From NCBI RefSeq assembly GCF_014356525.2, contig NC_052516.1, positions 27,601,796 to 27,665,795 of the forward strand: a DNA stretch of 64,000 nucleotides, read 5' to 3'. The DNA comes from Nilaparvata lugens (lineage: Eukaryota > Arthropoda > Insecta > Hemiptera > Delphacidae). The notes beneath the pieces are model-generated. The model saw only the letters and a program-made list of their open reading frames with translations. It was not told the origin of the DNA and ran no database searches. Of this stretch, positions 1-12,200 are shown piece after piece. The translations under genes were made by a program, and so were the position numbers. The stretch's first letter is position 1. Every line of letters begins with the position of its first letter.

Positions 1-24
1 AAAGCGTATCAAAGTCTAGCCTCT

Positions 25-271
25 GAAGCCAACATCTACTGCCATATCGCCCCATCGTGACGTCAGCATCGGATGGAAAACTTTTCGGTAGAGTTTGTTT
101 ACATTGTTTTTCATAGCAGATTGTGTTCATTTTAGATGGAAGTGAATTATTATTTATGAAAATGGTTAACTCCCGCTGAAATAGAAACAATGTAAACAAA
201 CTCTACAGAAAAGTTTTCTATCCGATGCTGACGTCAAGATGGGGCGATATGGCAGTAGATGTTGGCTTCAT
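25..271. mobile_element. Hairpin MITE with ~86-bp arms
   Basis: The arm at 25-110 is repeated as its reverse complement at 184-271 with only a few mismatches, around a ~75-bp AT-rich loop. There is no coding capacity. Each arm contains the palindrome TGACGTCA. The outer flanks (1-24 and 272-290) also show weak complementarity, so the true ends may lie further out. This is a non-autonomous foldback or MITE-type element by structure; the superfamily is not identified. Confidence 0.75.
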
Positions 272-539
272 CGACTTTCAGTATGAATGTACAATGGGCC
301 GTGTCTATTCTATAACTGGTCCAAGGCCTGTAACGAAACCTGGCTAACAATTTGAAAAAGAAGAAAAAAACTCTTGGTGAAAAATCATTGGTGTTTTGCA
401 ACTAGTGAGGTCCACGTTATTATGGCAGTATTTGATTAAAATTGAAGTTGCTATCCTTGTCTATTATTCGACAAAGCAGATAGCGCTATCTTTTCCTAGC
501 TCCGTAATGTTGCTAGATAGGTTTGGAACAACGTAGAAA

Positions 540-1897
540 TACCGGGTGATTACAAATGAAATAGACAACTTCAATAGCCTGTACAAAATTAAACTGGTGT
601 ATTCAACATAGTAAGTGATATAGGTTTGTAGGGAATTTCTTAAAGTTTATGTTGGTAGAACTGTTGCTGGCTATTGTTGGCTGCTCCGTGTTACAACAGC
701 CAGTTTAGTTTAGCAATATGGCCGCTACTCAAGTGGAGAAAGCTTATTGTGTTCTTGAATTAGCCAAAAAAAACTCTGTTACTGTTGTGCAGCGTCATTC
801 CAGAACAAAATACGGTAAACCACCACCAACAAGGCAATAAATTTATGACTGGTATGAACGTTTTGAAAGCAGTGGATGTGTGTGTAAGAAGAAGAGTACT
901 GGAAGACCTTCTGTTACAGAAGAAAAAATTGATAGTGTTCGTGATGTTTTTGTACGAAGTCCAGGAAAATCGACTAGATCAGCGAGTTTAGAATTGCAAA
1001 TTCCTCAACCTACTGTGTGGAAAATTCTGCGGAAACGTTTGAAAATGACACCTTATAAATTGCAGTTAGTACAAAGTTTAAATGACAATGATAAAGTTGT
1101 ACGTAAAAATTTTTGTCAAGAGATGCAACATTGTCTTGAAAATGACGACACATTGTTTAATCGCCTAATTTTCAGTGATGAATGCACTTTTCACATTAGT
1201 GGAAAAGTTAACAGACATAATGTACGAGTATGGGAACAGAAAACCCAAGAGAGACTGTACAGCATATACGCGATTCTCCTAAAGTGAACGTGTTTTGCGC
1301 TTTATCTTGTGAAAAGGTTTACGGGCCTTTCTTCTTCCAAGAACCATCAGTAACCGGAAGAATTTATCTGGACATGTTAACCGAATGGTTAATGCCTCAA
1401 CTCCATGAAGATAGTTGTAACTTCATTTTTGTACAAGATGGAGCTCCGCCTCACTGGTACTCAGACGTCAGAGGGTATCTGGATGAACATCTTCCTAGAC
1501 GATGGATCGGCCGTGCAAGTGAGGAAAACGTTGTGTTTCAGCCGTGGCCACCTCGTAGTCCGGACCTAACGCCCTGCGACTTTTCCTTGTGGGGCTATGT
1601 AAAAGACAGAGTTTTCGTACCACCGCTTCCTGTTGATATCGATGATCTTAAACAACGAATCACGAATGCTCTTGCTACAGTTAACCGTGAGATGCTTAGT
1701 CGTGTGTGGTCAGAATTTGACTACCGTGTTGATATCTGTCGTGTTGCAAATGGTGCACACATTGAACATCTGTAAATTTTCAATAAAAACTTCAAGAATT
1801 CTTCTATGTAATCATGTAAGTAATGATCTAAACTTTAAAATAATAAATTCTCTACAAGCTATTCAAACTGTCTATTTCATTTGTAATCACCCGGTTT
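540..1897 (+). mobile_element. Tc1/mariner-like DNA transposon
   Basis: Perfect ~27-bp terminal inverted repeats (ACCGGGTGATTACAAATG... at 540 and its reverse complement ending at about 1897) bound a decayed transposase gene at 718-1775. It sits inside the CTATAGTGAG-family element, so it arrived later. The 5' flank is TA, but a clean TA duplication is not visible at the right end. Confidence 0.85.
718..1775 (+). pseudogene. Tc1/mariner-superfamily transposase, broken
   Basis: The frame starts at ATG 718 (MAATQVEKAYCVLELAKK) and is interrupted by TAA at 838. It resumes through a helix-turn-helix-like region (GRPSVTEEK; STRSASLELQIPQPTVWKIL) and the first catalytic motif (FSDECTFHISG), then needs a one-base shift near 1230-1240. 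The rest follows in another frame: QDGAPPHW (second Asp), RSPDLTPCDFSLWGYVKD (third Asp) and the C-terminus VANGAHIEHL ending at TAA 1773-1775. By my count 46 residues separate the second and third catalytic Asp, longer than in classical DD34D/E mariners. Two lesions make it inactive as written. The nearest relatives are the long-spacer mariner-like transposases common in arthropods. Confidence 0.85.
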
Positions 1898-2121
1898 AAC
1901 TAATCAACATTTTGATATTTAATCTCAATAATGAAAATGTATTATTTAAACATCGATAAATATATTTTATTGGCAAAGGAAATATAATTTATAATTTTAA
2001 ACAATAATGAATAGTTAATATTGCATTAGATATACCGGTGTCAGTGCCCCTTATAGAAGGTATGGCAAGACCACGCTGTTCTCCTAGCGTTCTTCATTGT
2101 CATTATAACGTAGACCTCACT

Positions 2122-2240
2122 ATAGTGAGATTCATGTTATAAAGTCAGCACCTCAACAACATTGGTGTTGCTATGTCTCTCATTAGATAATGCAGATAGC
2201 TCTATCCTTTTCCAACTTCAGCAAATATTGCTATTTGAAA
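2122..2240. mobile_element. Truncated CTATAGTGAG-family MITE
   Basis: A second terminus of the same family begins where the preceding copy ends (tatagtgagattcatgttata) and runs into its subterminal box (gatagctctatcc). No matching right end is seen. A similar half-copy is at 15885-15990. Confidence 0.55.
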
Positions 2241-2320
2241 GCAAAACCCTATCATGATGCTGTCTTATCAATTCCACTGTGTTTGTAATCTGAATCTATC
2301 TCACCGTACATTTTCACCTT

Positions 2321-3027
2321 AAAATGGCCGGGACACACATAACCTCACCGAGTCCGCGCCGCGGTACGGCCGAGTGTCGGACGTAATACGGCGAGTGAGA
2401 GAACAAATGCTTTCAAACGTGTAGGGACACATAGGCCTACTACCGCACCGCGTCAGCACCTTCACCGTCTTTGTTGCCCGCGCCGTCACCGACTAGTTCA
2501 TTTTACTTTTTGAGTTAAACCAAAAGTAAAAGTATAACCAAATAATAAGTTTAGCCAAAGGTATAATAGACAGGATTTAATAAATAATAAAATAAACAAC
2601 AAAAAGTATAAAAGAAGGAGCCCGTGACTGTGTCTTAAATTTAAAATTTAAAACTGATTACGTTTAGATACATAAGGCAGAAGATAATAATTTTATTGCT
2701 GATATATATTTCCGATACATGACTGATTGTGGTATTGTTATGCACTGAAATATATAGGCACTATATTCTCATCTTCTGTGTCTAAAGGTAATTAGTTTAA
2801 AATATAAATTTAAATATGATGTAATAAGCTTTAATAGTGTTATATTATTAACAATAGTTGAACACATTCAGAAATCAGAGCACAGTAGCACTACAGAACT
2901 GAGACACTGCTGCCGCTCGGCTGTCGCACGGATATGTGTGTTCTCCTACCACCATCACTGTGTCGCGGGCGTAGTTCGGCCGTACCACGGCACGGGCTCG
3001 GTGCGGTTATGTGTGTCCCGGCCTTAA
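2321..3027. mobile_element. TIR element with GC-rich ends, next to a GCP3 splice acceptor
   Basis: A ~65-bp end (GGCCGGGACACACATAACC... from about 2325) recurs inverted at about 2963-3026. The interior is AT-rich and non-coding. TTAA-like sequence flanks both ends but is not symmetric, so the superfamily is uncertain. Its right end lies 20 bp upstream of the first GCP3 exon in the window, so most of that acceptor's upstream region is transposon sequence. Confidence 0.65.
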
Positions 3028-3046
3028 ATCTGTTATCCGACCACAG

Positions 3047-3377
3047 GGTGTCATCCAAAACCGCACGGCGATCCTCAACCTTCTGCTGCACATGAGCGAC
3101 GCGGGCAGGAAGCCGCCATCCCGCCTCTCCACCTCCGCCTCCAAACCGCTCAGCGCGAAGACTTCTAGCGGCTACTTCTCGCGCGCTTCCCAGTCAGCCG
3201 GTGTGGCCACCAATCACAGCGACTGTGTGTCTGAGAGCATGGAGCAGATCTACCCGCCCGGAGGACATCACCTGTCCATGGAGTCGGTGGCTAGTTGGTC
3301 GGCGCGGAGCTCGCGATTCGAGACTTCTCGACCGCCGAGCAGTTTGGGTAACCGGACATCGCAGCGGAGTGTAGCTG
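3047..3377 (+). CDS. GCP3: GCP3 exon 1 of those visible
   Basis: The acceptor is ccacag|GGT and the donor is GCTG|gtgagt (phase 1). It encodes GVIQNRTAILNLLLHMSD, equivalent to the GVLKNKWSILYLLLSLSED stretch of vertebrate GCP3, followed by a Ser-rich linker. The upstream codons to 3011 belong to the transposon and are not expected to be coding. Confidence 0.88.
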
Positions 3378-6246
3378 GTGAGTGGAACAAGCATTCATAC
3401 TCAAGTAATAAGATAATTATTTTTGCTGAGGATGATGCCCACATGAGTTTTAGGCTTGTGCGTGGGTAATGAGACGGATGATGGGAGATGAGTGGATTTA
3501 CACTTTAGGTAGGTTCCAAACCATTGTGAAACGATTTTTAATTGATTTTTTAATAGATAGCCAGCTAAAGCCTGGTTACAAAAAAGCGGCGTACAATTGA
3601 TTGATTCTTTATCACAAATGATAATGTATTGCCAGGTTTGCAAGACTCATTGCATACTAACGCTACATTATAATGCTAACAGATGTTCCTCCATCTTGAT
3701 GGATCCGCCTCCTTGAATCCAAGTCATTTTTCAAATGAAAATTGTTTATGTTCTACATGATTTTAATGCAAAATTTCAAGACAAAATCTATTGAACTTTA
3801 ACGCTGATTAAAATTTTAGCTGTTTGTTAACTTGAATCAGCTTTGACAGAAATTTTTGACACTGTCATCATAAAAAACTATTGATTGTTGGAAGTGAGTT
3901 TTAGTTGAATGATTCAAGCAATTTCTAAAAATAGCAATATAATTTTTAATACAATAATTTATTCGAATATTCAAAATTCACTCCATTGTCTAAATATTTA
4001 AAAGCATGATTCAAAACTGTGATTCGAAAGCATGCTCCAAATAATGAGTAAAGAGTGTTAAAAGTTGATAGAATGTTTTACTGAATAGCCTAAGGGCTAC
4101 TTTCTCCAAAAAGTTGAATTGAAATTCTAGTATAAATCATAAGCTGACTCATATGAAACACATTTTAATAATTATTAATGCGATCATTCTTTGATTAAAC
4201 GGGTTTACCAACTTTGGAGAAAGTGACCCTCAGTCTAAGAGGGGAGGGCTCTTAAGCTGGGTTTTCGTTTGTGCGTTTGGGAGAGAATCTCAGATTGGGT
4301 AGATTTCAATTTGTCTACATAACCTAAAATATTATGTAGATTAATTTGATTATGGAAATTTAAACTATTTTTGAAGTTGGCCTCGCATATTTCTATCTTG
4401 TCCCAATGCTTTATAAATCATAATCCTCAGGTTACAAAAATAAGATAAATTTTTATAATAAATAAATGAATAATTGAAGTATTTATTAATTAAATTTCAT
4501 TATTAAAAAATTGAAAACCTGTATTCACATATTATCTGAACTAGAATATTGTTTTTCAAATGCATAATGCATGATTTTGTTATGAGCAAATTGAATTTTC
4601 AAATGTACCGCCATGAAATAGGCACAAAATGGCCGCTCCTTAAGGAACACGGGTGTCTTGACCTGGTTTTTATAGACCTTGAACCTAACATGTGCGTTTT
4701 TCGATTTTTTCGCAGGTCGCTTCGAGGTGTCAGAGACGGTGCTGATCCAAGAGCTGATCCTGTGCTTCCAAGGCATCGAAGGCAAGGTGATCAAGGCGGA
4801 CAGCCAGCACGGCTTCAAGCTGGACCCACTGGCCAGGGTGGAGCAGCCCCACATAGTGCGGCATCTCATGGAGCTGGGCTACCTGCACAACAGGGTGCGC
4901 GCCCTGTGCTGCCGGGGGGGCCACGGGGGTCAGCAGGGGGGCACTGTCATGCAGGGCCTTGTCTGCGGTATTCGCAACCAGTTGACCGAGTACTATCGGT
5001 CGGTGGCCAATCTACATTCCGAGGTCAGTTCAGTGATAACGATATATTTATTTATTATTTTTACAAGAAATCACTGACCGGGAGAGGAAAACTAAGGATA
5101 CTTCTTGTAAATATCGGCCTAAGGTAGAAAAATAACGGTGGAGAAATATCTGTATAACTGTATCGATATATCGTTCCTAAATATCGATATTTTCTATATA
5201 GATATTAATAAAAATAACTAGAGACCCCCTGGGTTGAAGAACTCGCTAATGAACTGTTATATTGAACTCTGAGATCCGCAACTTGTAATTGTACAGAGTT
5301 GGTAAAAATTATTATGGAAACAGCTGAATATATCTTCTACAAGTATGATATTACAGTAGTAGGTTCATGGGAATCCTATTCCAATTAAAAAAAAAACTTT
5401 CTGTCGCTTCAAAACTTTTGTCCAACTTCATTTTTTCAAATGGGAAGGTGGTCATGTGATACATGATTTCGATACAGAATTTCAAAGGAAAATTAATGGC
5501 GAAACCCGCACATCGATATCTAATACTGTTTTAATGATCTCAACATTTGAAAATACTAATGAAATAAATGAGTAAGGTTCCTATACATTGAATAATCAAG
5601 TGTTATGAACGAACACTAATAACAGCTTCTACTCAAAGTTAGTAGTCGTCTACTAACGTTGGCTTCTACTCACATTATACTGTAACACCTTTAACAAAAA
5701 AAAAATGTTATTGCGACTGCTATCACAACTAGCATCAATTACGTGTATGTTACAGACAGGAAGACAGACATTAACGGCAGCGAGTTAATTTAGAACTTAT
5801 AAATTAATGTTGTGAATCATTCAGCTGAAATCACGTTTTCGCATAGGCATTGCTGCCTGTGTGCGAAAATGAGTCCAAGGTAGTATCTTTATTGGTTACT
5901 CTTGTACAATATATACTTATTAACTTATCAACTTATTATTTTTTACTCATTTACTAATAACTACAAAAATGATAAAAATTAAATGAAGGAAAGAAATAAG
6001 CCCCAATCCCCAACCGTTCCCTATCAAAAATTGTATTCGTAAATATGTAGTAATTTTACATAAATAAAATGGTACAGTAATAATTATATTATATATGTAT
6101 TAATAAATAAAATGATTATTCATATTTAAGCTGTACTAAAAATGAATCACCTGCCCACTCTATCCCAGTCCCCGATTAACCCCCCAAACCCCGACCCCAA
6201 TTGCAGAAGAAGAAACATAGAAAAAACTCGGCGAGACACATTCACA

Positions 6247-6298
<52 letters not shown>

Positions 6299-9200
6299 AA
6301 GCCTCAATAGGATTATTTTGAATAAAAAAAAATATTTAAAATATTTTTTAAGATTGTTTAATAACAATTATTATTTTTAAGACTAAACTGAATTCATCTA
6401 GATTACAATCTAGAATCTGTACTCCGAAGTGATCAATCTCTCACAGCACTCATCTCTTCCAATACTCGAAATCCACCTTTTGACAGCTATTTTAAATGAA
6501 GATATCGTATAGTTGGCGAAATCCGCTGGAGCTATTGGAAGATGTTTCACCAAAACGTGAGCTATATAGTAGGAGTTGGTAATAAATATAGTTCTATTTA
6601 CTCTAGGCATTTGAATATTATACTGTACTGCTCTCCTAGTTGCATGACTATGTGTAATGGTATTGAATATGCTAGCATGATTCTTGAATATGTACGATGC
6701 CAAGGTTCTAACATATAATTGTCTGACATCAAGCACCTTCATATCCTCAAACACTGCGTTGGATGGGTAATCTCGACGCCTTCCAAGTGCAGATTTTATT
6801 ATAAGTTTCTGGGTGGTGAATAGTGGGTTCAAAATAGATCTGTATCCTCCTCCATAAGCTAGAATTCCCCCTTCAATAATGGACTGTACAAACGCATAGT
6901 AGATTGTTTGGAGTTCATTCCTATTCAGATATTCTCTGAGTTGCCGAAAAACATAAATCATTTTTCTCAGTCTACTGTTCAGATAAGCAACATGTGCAGT
7001 CCAATTAAGTCTGTTGTCCAGAATGACACCCAAATACTTGTAAGAGTTCACCCTTCCAACCGATGCACAGGCACAAGAGTCATTTTCAATGTTCCCACAT
7101 GTATGGAGTTTGATTCCTTCAACTGATGTGTCACTTGAGTCCCGAAGGGAAATCGGCATTATCTTTGTCTTGCTAACATTTAGTGTTAGAACATTATGGT
7201 CAAACCATGACTTCAAAGTGGCTAAATCACATTTTGCCCTATGCAGTACAGTTTCCCAATCAGGTCCCCTAACAAGGACAGCAGCATCATCCGCAAAAAG
7301 GTAGATCCTACTATTTAAGTTCACTTTTGCAAGGTTATTTACATAGATTAAAACAATAATGGACCCAAGGTGCTACCCTGGATAACTCCATATTCTACCT
7401 CTTTTAACTGACTGTTTACTCCATTTATGACAGTTAACTGCTTGCGGTTACTAAAGTAGGAATTGAACCAATCAAGTGGAACTCCATTTATCCCCATAAG
7501 TTCCATCTTTTTAAGCAATTTTCCTCTATCAACGGAATCAAATGCCTTAGCCAAGTCCAAGAATATTAGAGCACTCTTTTCATTGTTACCTATAGCCAAT
7601 TCAGGTCTCTAGTTATAGAAAAGAGGGCATCTGAGATATTTTTTGATTTTCTGAACCCATATTGGGAGTTAGTTAGTAATTCATTACTTTCAATGTATCT
7701 TGTTAATTGATCTTTTACTATTTTTTCAAGGATTTTGGAAAATATGCTAAGCAGGCTGATTGGACGAAAGTTTGAACTCTCTCTAATATCTCCTGACTTG
7801 AACAATGGGACTACTTTTGCTATTTTGAAAGCATCAGGAAATATACCAGAGGTAATGCTTAAGTTGACAATATGTAGAAGCGGAGCAGATAAACTGTCAA
7901 AGTTAGACTTCAGAGTATCGGAAGAGATACAATCATAGCCAGGAGCCGAGCCGCCGCGCAGGGAGTTAACATAGTTGCGCAATTCAGTATTATCTATAGT
8001 GCGAAGGTTGAATCTACTGTGCACTGCATAGTCTGAGTCATTGACAACCGGTGGGCCAACAGGTTAATTTTGCTAGCTAGACTACTTCCCACGTTGGAAA
8101 AATAATTATTGAATTCATCTGCAACCTGTTTTCTTTTGTCTTCTAAATATGTCTTACCTGATGTATACTGGTCCAGTGGAAAAGGGTCTTTGTTTTTTCT
8201 CTTACCTGAAATTTCATTTACTGTTTGCCAAAAAAGTTTAGGGTTATTTTTTGAGACAAAATTTTAGATTTGTAGTATTGGATCTTAGTTCTCTTTATTA
8301 ACGAATTCAAGTGATTTCTGTAAGTAATGTAGTAATTTTTGAGTTGTTGATTGAAGGGTTGATTTCTGAGCTGTTTACTTATTTTATCCCGTTCTCTAAT
8401 AGAGCGTAATAAACCGTCTGTCATCCAGGGCTTTAATTTTACCTTTCTGTTACTACTTTTTCTGTTTTTGTAGGATTTACATATGAATTCATCTAGTGTG
8501 GAGAAAAACAAATTGCATGATGAATTTATGTCTTGAGAACTAGTAACATTACTCCAATCACACTTGCTGATTAACTCATGAAGAGTTTTTTTGTCAATAT
8601 ATTTATCTTCTTTTTTTGATGAATTGATTCTTGGGAATGAAATTTCTAATACAATACTGAAATGGTCGGTTACATCAGTCATGACTACCGCTGTTTTTAG
8701 ACTATCACAGGTCTCGTGTCTGACAAAGATATGGTCTATGCATGACTTACTGTTTCCTTGTACCCTCGTATATTTATCAATGCCGCTCATGAAACCATTT
8801 TCATACAACATATCAATATCTTTCTGTTTTATTATCTGCTTGTAGTATATTGGCATTAATGTCACCCATCAGAATACAGAAGCTATTTATATTGAAAGAG
8901 TTATAATAGTTATGCAATGCTTCGGTGAATTCATCCAGATCACTGTCGTGAGTACGATAAACCGAAAGAAGGTTTATATTTTTTCCCTGGAATGATATAT
9001 CTATACTTAAACCATACACGTGGGCCAGCTCCATCTGTCTACATTCATTCACACTCACTCCCTCCCTCACATACACAAGCACTCCATCATTTCTGTTTCT
9101 CCATCCGCTTGTTTTGAAAACCCTGTAACCCTCTAATTGAATACCCGCCGTATCATCCCCCAACCAAGTTTCTCCCAGCATTATCACATCCCATATTACG

Positions 9201-12200
9201 TTACTTCCTTGTAGATAAGCTATGAAGCTATCGAAGTTTTTATTGAAGCTTCTGATATTCAAGTATATGAACTTTAGGAAATGTTCACCATTGGAAAAAA
9301 CGTTATTCACCTCAAAAGCTTCAATACTTTTACATTCAATATGTCTATATTCATCCAAGTGAATGTCCCTGAATGTCATAGAAGAATATATTAAAGAATA
9401 AACTAGTTAGGGAAGAACACGAAGAAAGAATTTATGGTGATAAGAAAGATAATTGGAAACCCGACCGATAACGGCTCAACGACCAATGCGACCGTTGAAG
9501 AAAAGAAAAAAAAACCCTACCTCGCTCAGCCCTCTCAAGAAATAATATAATAAAGACCTACAAACCCCAACCAAAATGTATAGAAAAAGAATGTAAATAT
9601 GAAGTAATAAATAAGAGACATATCTATTGATCATGAGTTAAGGAATTGTAAACAAAATTGAATAAATAAAATAGATAAACCGCATAAATTGATTACATGA
9701 ACAAACCCACCGGCAGTGATAATTAATATGTACTCAGAATAAGAGAGAAATGAGAGATATTGATTTATATAATTATTAGGTACTCAATAATAGTTTTCCA
9801 ATATCGCATAAGCGAAGCTCATAACAACAATCATTCTCTTCACAAGAAGTGAAATGTACTTTTTATAGGCTTCTATGTACAATTAGAATAGATACAATTT
9901 ATCACATCATGTTTGTTGAGTGACCACCTATCATCAAACATTAGATATTGATAAAAATTTATCGCTAGTTTCTCTTCCAATTATATAATATTTCATCTCA
10001 TTCAAACGTCATGGAAAGTGAAAAAACTTAACTTTTATTTATCATTAATTGTACTGAATAGAGTTTCAATACTAATAAATTTGAATAAATGAATAAAGAA
10101 ATATGAGACAACAAAATAAACCAAACAATCAAGAGCCAAAAAGAATAGTTCGTCTGAAGAGTATGTCTATATACATTTCAGAATAAATTTCTAAAGACCA
10201 GTCTAGCAATAAGAAATTGAAAAATAACTCGAAACAATATTGATCTATCAAGAGCTGCAAAGTGATATCATTCATTTTTAAAAATAGAAATCAGCGTTTG
10301 TTCTTTTCATGAGATAATTCTCCTAATTCTTGCTTGTAACAAGATAATTATTGCGATAAGGCATCAGCTGCAACACTATATTTTATTAAGAAGCAATTAT
10401 TGCGAGTGATTGAAACTTATATTACCGTATGATTCTGCCAGTAGATATTTGATTTCAGCAATTCAAGACTATTAATACGGTAGTACTTACAATATTAATT
10501 TATATAACAATCCTAATTTCAATTTATCAAGCAAGTAGAAAAACAACTAATTTAAAATAATTATTGCCTTCTTCAAAATTCTATTTCCCATACTAAAGAG
10601 ATTTACCAATCCTTACTAAATATTTATAACATATTTACAAGTGTAAATTGGCTTTTACAAGTATCATTCAATTCAGTATTGAATGTAAACTCTTCTCGAT
10701 GGGATATCTCTAAATTAATGTGACTAATAAGTTATTATTATTCTATATGTAAATTTAAGCCAATTTATGTAAATTGGCTTTTACAGTATCATCAATTCAG
10801 TATTGATGTAAACTCTTCTCGATGGGATATCTCTAAATTAATGTGACTAATAAGTTATTAAAAAAAGCCTATTATTAAAGACTAAATATGTCTAATGAAA
10901 TTTGCAATTCACACTTATATATGCAATTTTTGTATTTGATGAAAAATAATTGAATAAGCTATAAGTATTTGTTTTTAGCAGACAGCAGTTTCTGCATTTA
11001 TGATATTATTAAAATAATTTTATTCATTTAATATAATATAAAATTTATTTCAAATAAAGATTATTTATGAGAGAAGTTATTAAGTTACTAAAAAAGGAAT
11101 ATTTCGTTTTCATTAGTTCAAGAAGGATTGAATTGCCTAAAATACCTTGTTGAAATCGCAATTCAAGAGTTGTAAATAAAATAAAATAAATATAATAATA
11201 CTCTCTAGTTACTTCACGTTATTCATACATTTTAATAGTCCTTGATAGTTTGATTGTGTCTTCTTTTATTCTCGATATGACCTTACGGATGAATACATAA
11301 ATAAGTTACCAGATATTCGGTGTTCACTTGTTCGTCGGCTGATTTATGCCAACATCAGCAGATACCTGGGCACCAGTGTATGAAGGACTTGCCGGTTGTC
11401 GACCCACTGAGATCCCGTCCGCTGCTTCCAAGCCCGGGAAATTGAGGTCGTCTATCGTCTCAACCTTGACGACTTTCGAGGCGGCCGTGACCCTGATCAG
11501 AATTGAGCCATCCTTGACCCATGCGTATGCGATGTGTCCCTCTCTCACCAGTCTCCTGGCATGACTGAGGAGGGTCTTGTTGTGCTGAGTCAGATGTTCA
11601 TTCACGAATACGGGAGTATTAGTGTGGAAGGCTCCGCTTATGTGTGCCGTGTTCAGGCCCCTCTTTTGTTTGGCGGCAGCCAGCCAGTCAGCACGCGTCG
11701 TTCTACGCACGAATTTAACTATAATCGCTTTTTTAGGTCCAGGCAGCCGATGAGCGATACTTATTTCGTTGCGACACCACTTTATATTTAAAGCCTGGGC
11801 TAACTGTTCCAATATAGCATAAATGTTCTCATTGTTTGTGTAAGGGATTCCGCAAATTTCGACGCTTTGTTTTCTGCTATACTGTTCTAATTTGGAAATT
11901 TTTAAATTGACTTCTTTAATTTCTTGTTTAGCGCTTGTGAGGTTAGTTTTTAATTCATCATATTTCTGCTTAAGATTATTATTTTCCTCCTTAATATCAT
12001 TCATTTGTTTGTCATATGAAGTGGATAGTTGTGCAATCATTTGCTTCATAGAGTTCATATTATTATTTAAGCCCTGAGAAAGTTTGTTTTCAAACCCTGC
12101 CAGTCTTTGATCGAGTCTTTTATTCAAATCACTGATCGCATTGAGTATTTCCGAATTGCGGCATCTCATGGAGCTGGGCTACCTGCACAACAGGGTGCGC

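Larger units (their letters stand above)
402..2127. mobile_element. CTATAGTGAG-family TIR element split by a mariner insertion
   Basis: The left part (402-539) and right part (about 2070-2127) match the two halves of the compact copy at 16855-17071, including the terminal sequence TATAGTGAGGTCCACG and the internal box with GATAGCGCTATC. The Tc1/mariner-like element at 540-1897 lies between them, with further AT-rich sequence at 1898-2070. The element is non-coding, and at least five full or partial copies of the family occur in this window. Confidence 0.65.
5842..12156 (-). mobile_element. CR1/Jockey-like LINE insertion, 5'-truncated, between direct repeats
   Basis: This block lies between the two 985-bp repeats. 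Read on the minus strand it has a 5'-truncated ORF1 (12156-11324), about 1.9 kb of AT-rich sequence, an ORF2 with endonuclease and reverse transcriptase (9379-6410), and a ~570-bp tail with a CA microsatellite. The LINE family shows CR1/Jockey-group features but I cannot fix the clade. The large gap between the ORFs suggests further insertions or a composite of two LINEs. Confidence 0.6.

Noticed and set aside
3011..3046. Upstream ATG extending GCP3 exon 1 (MCPGLKSVIRPQ)
   Set aside because: These codons come partly from the TIR element. The acceptor at 3046/3047 and homology starting at GVIQNR show the exon begins later.
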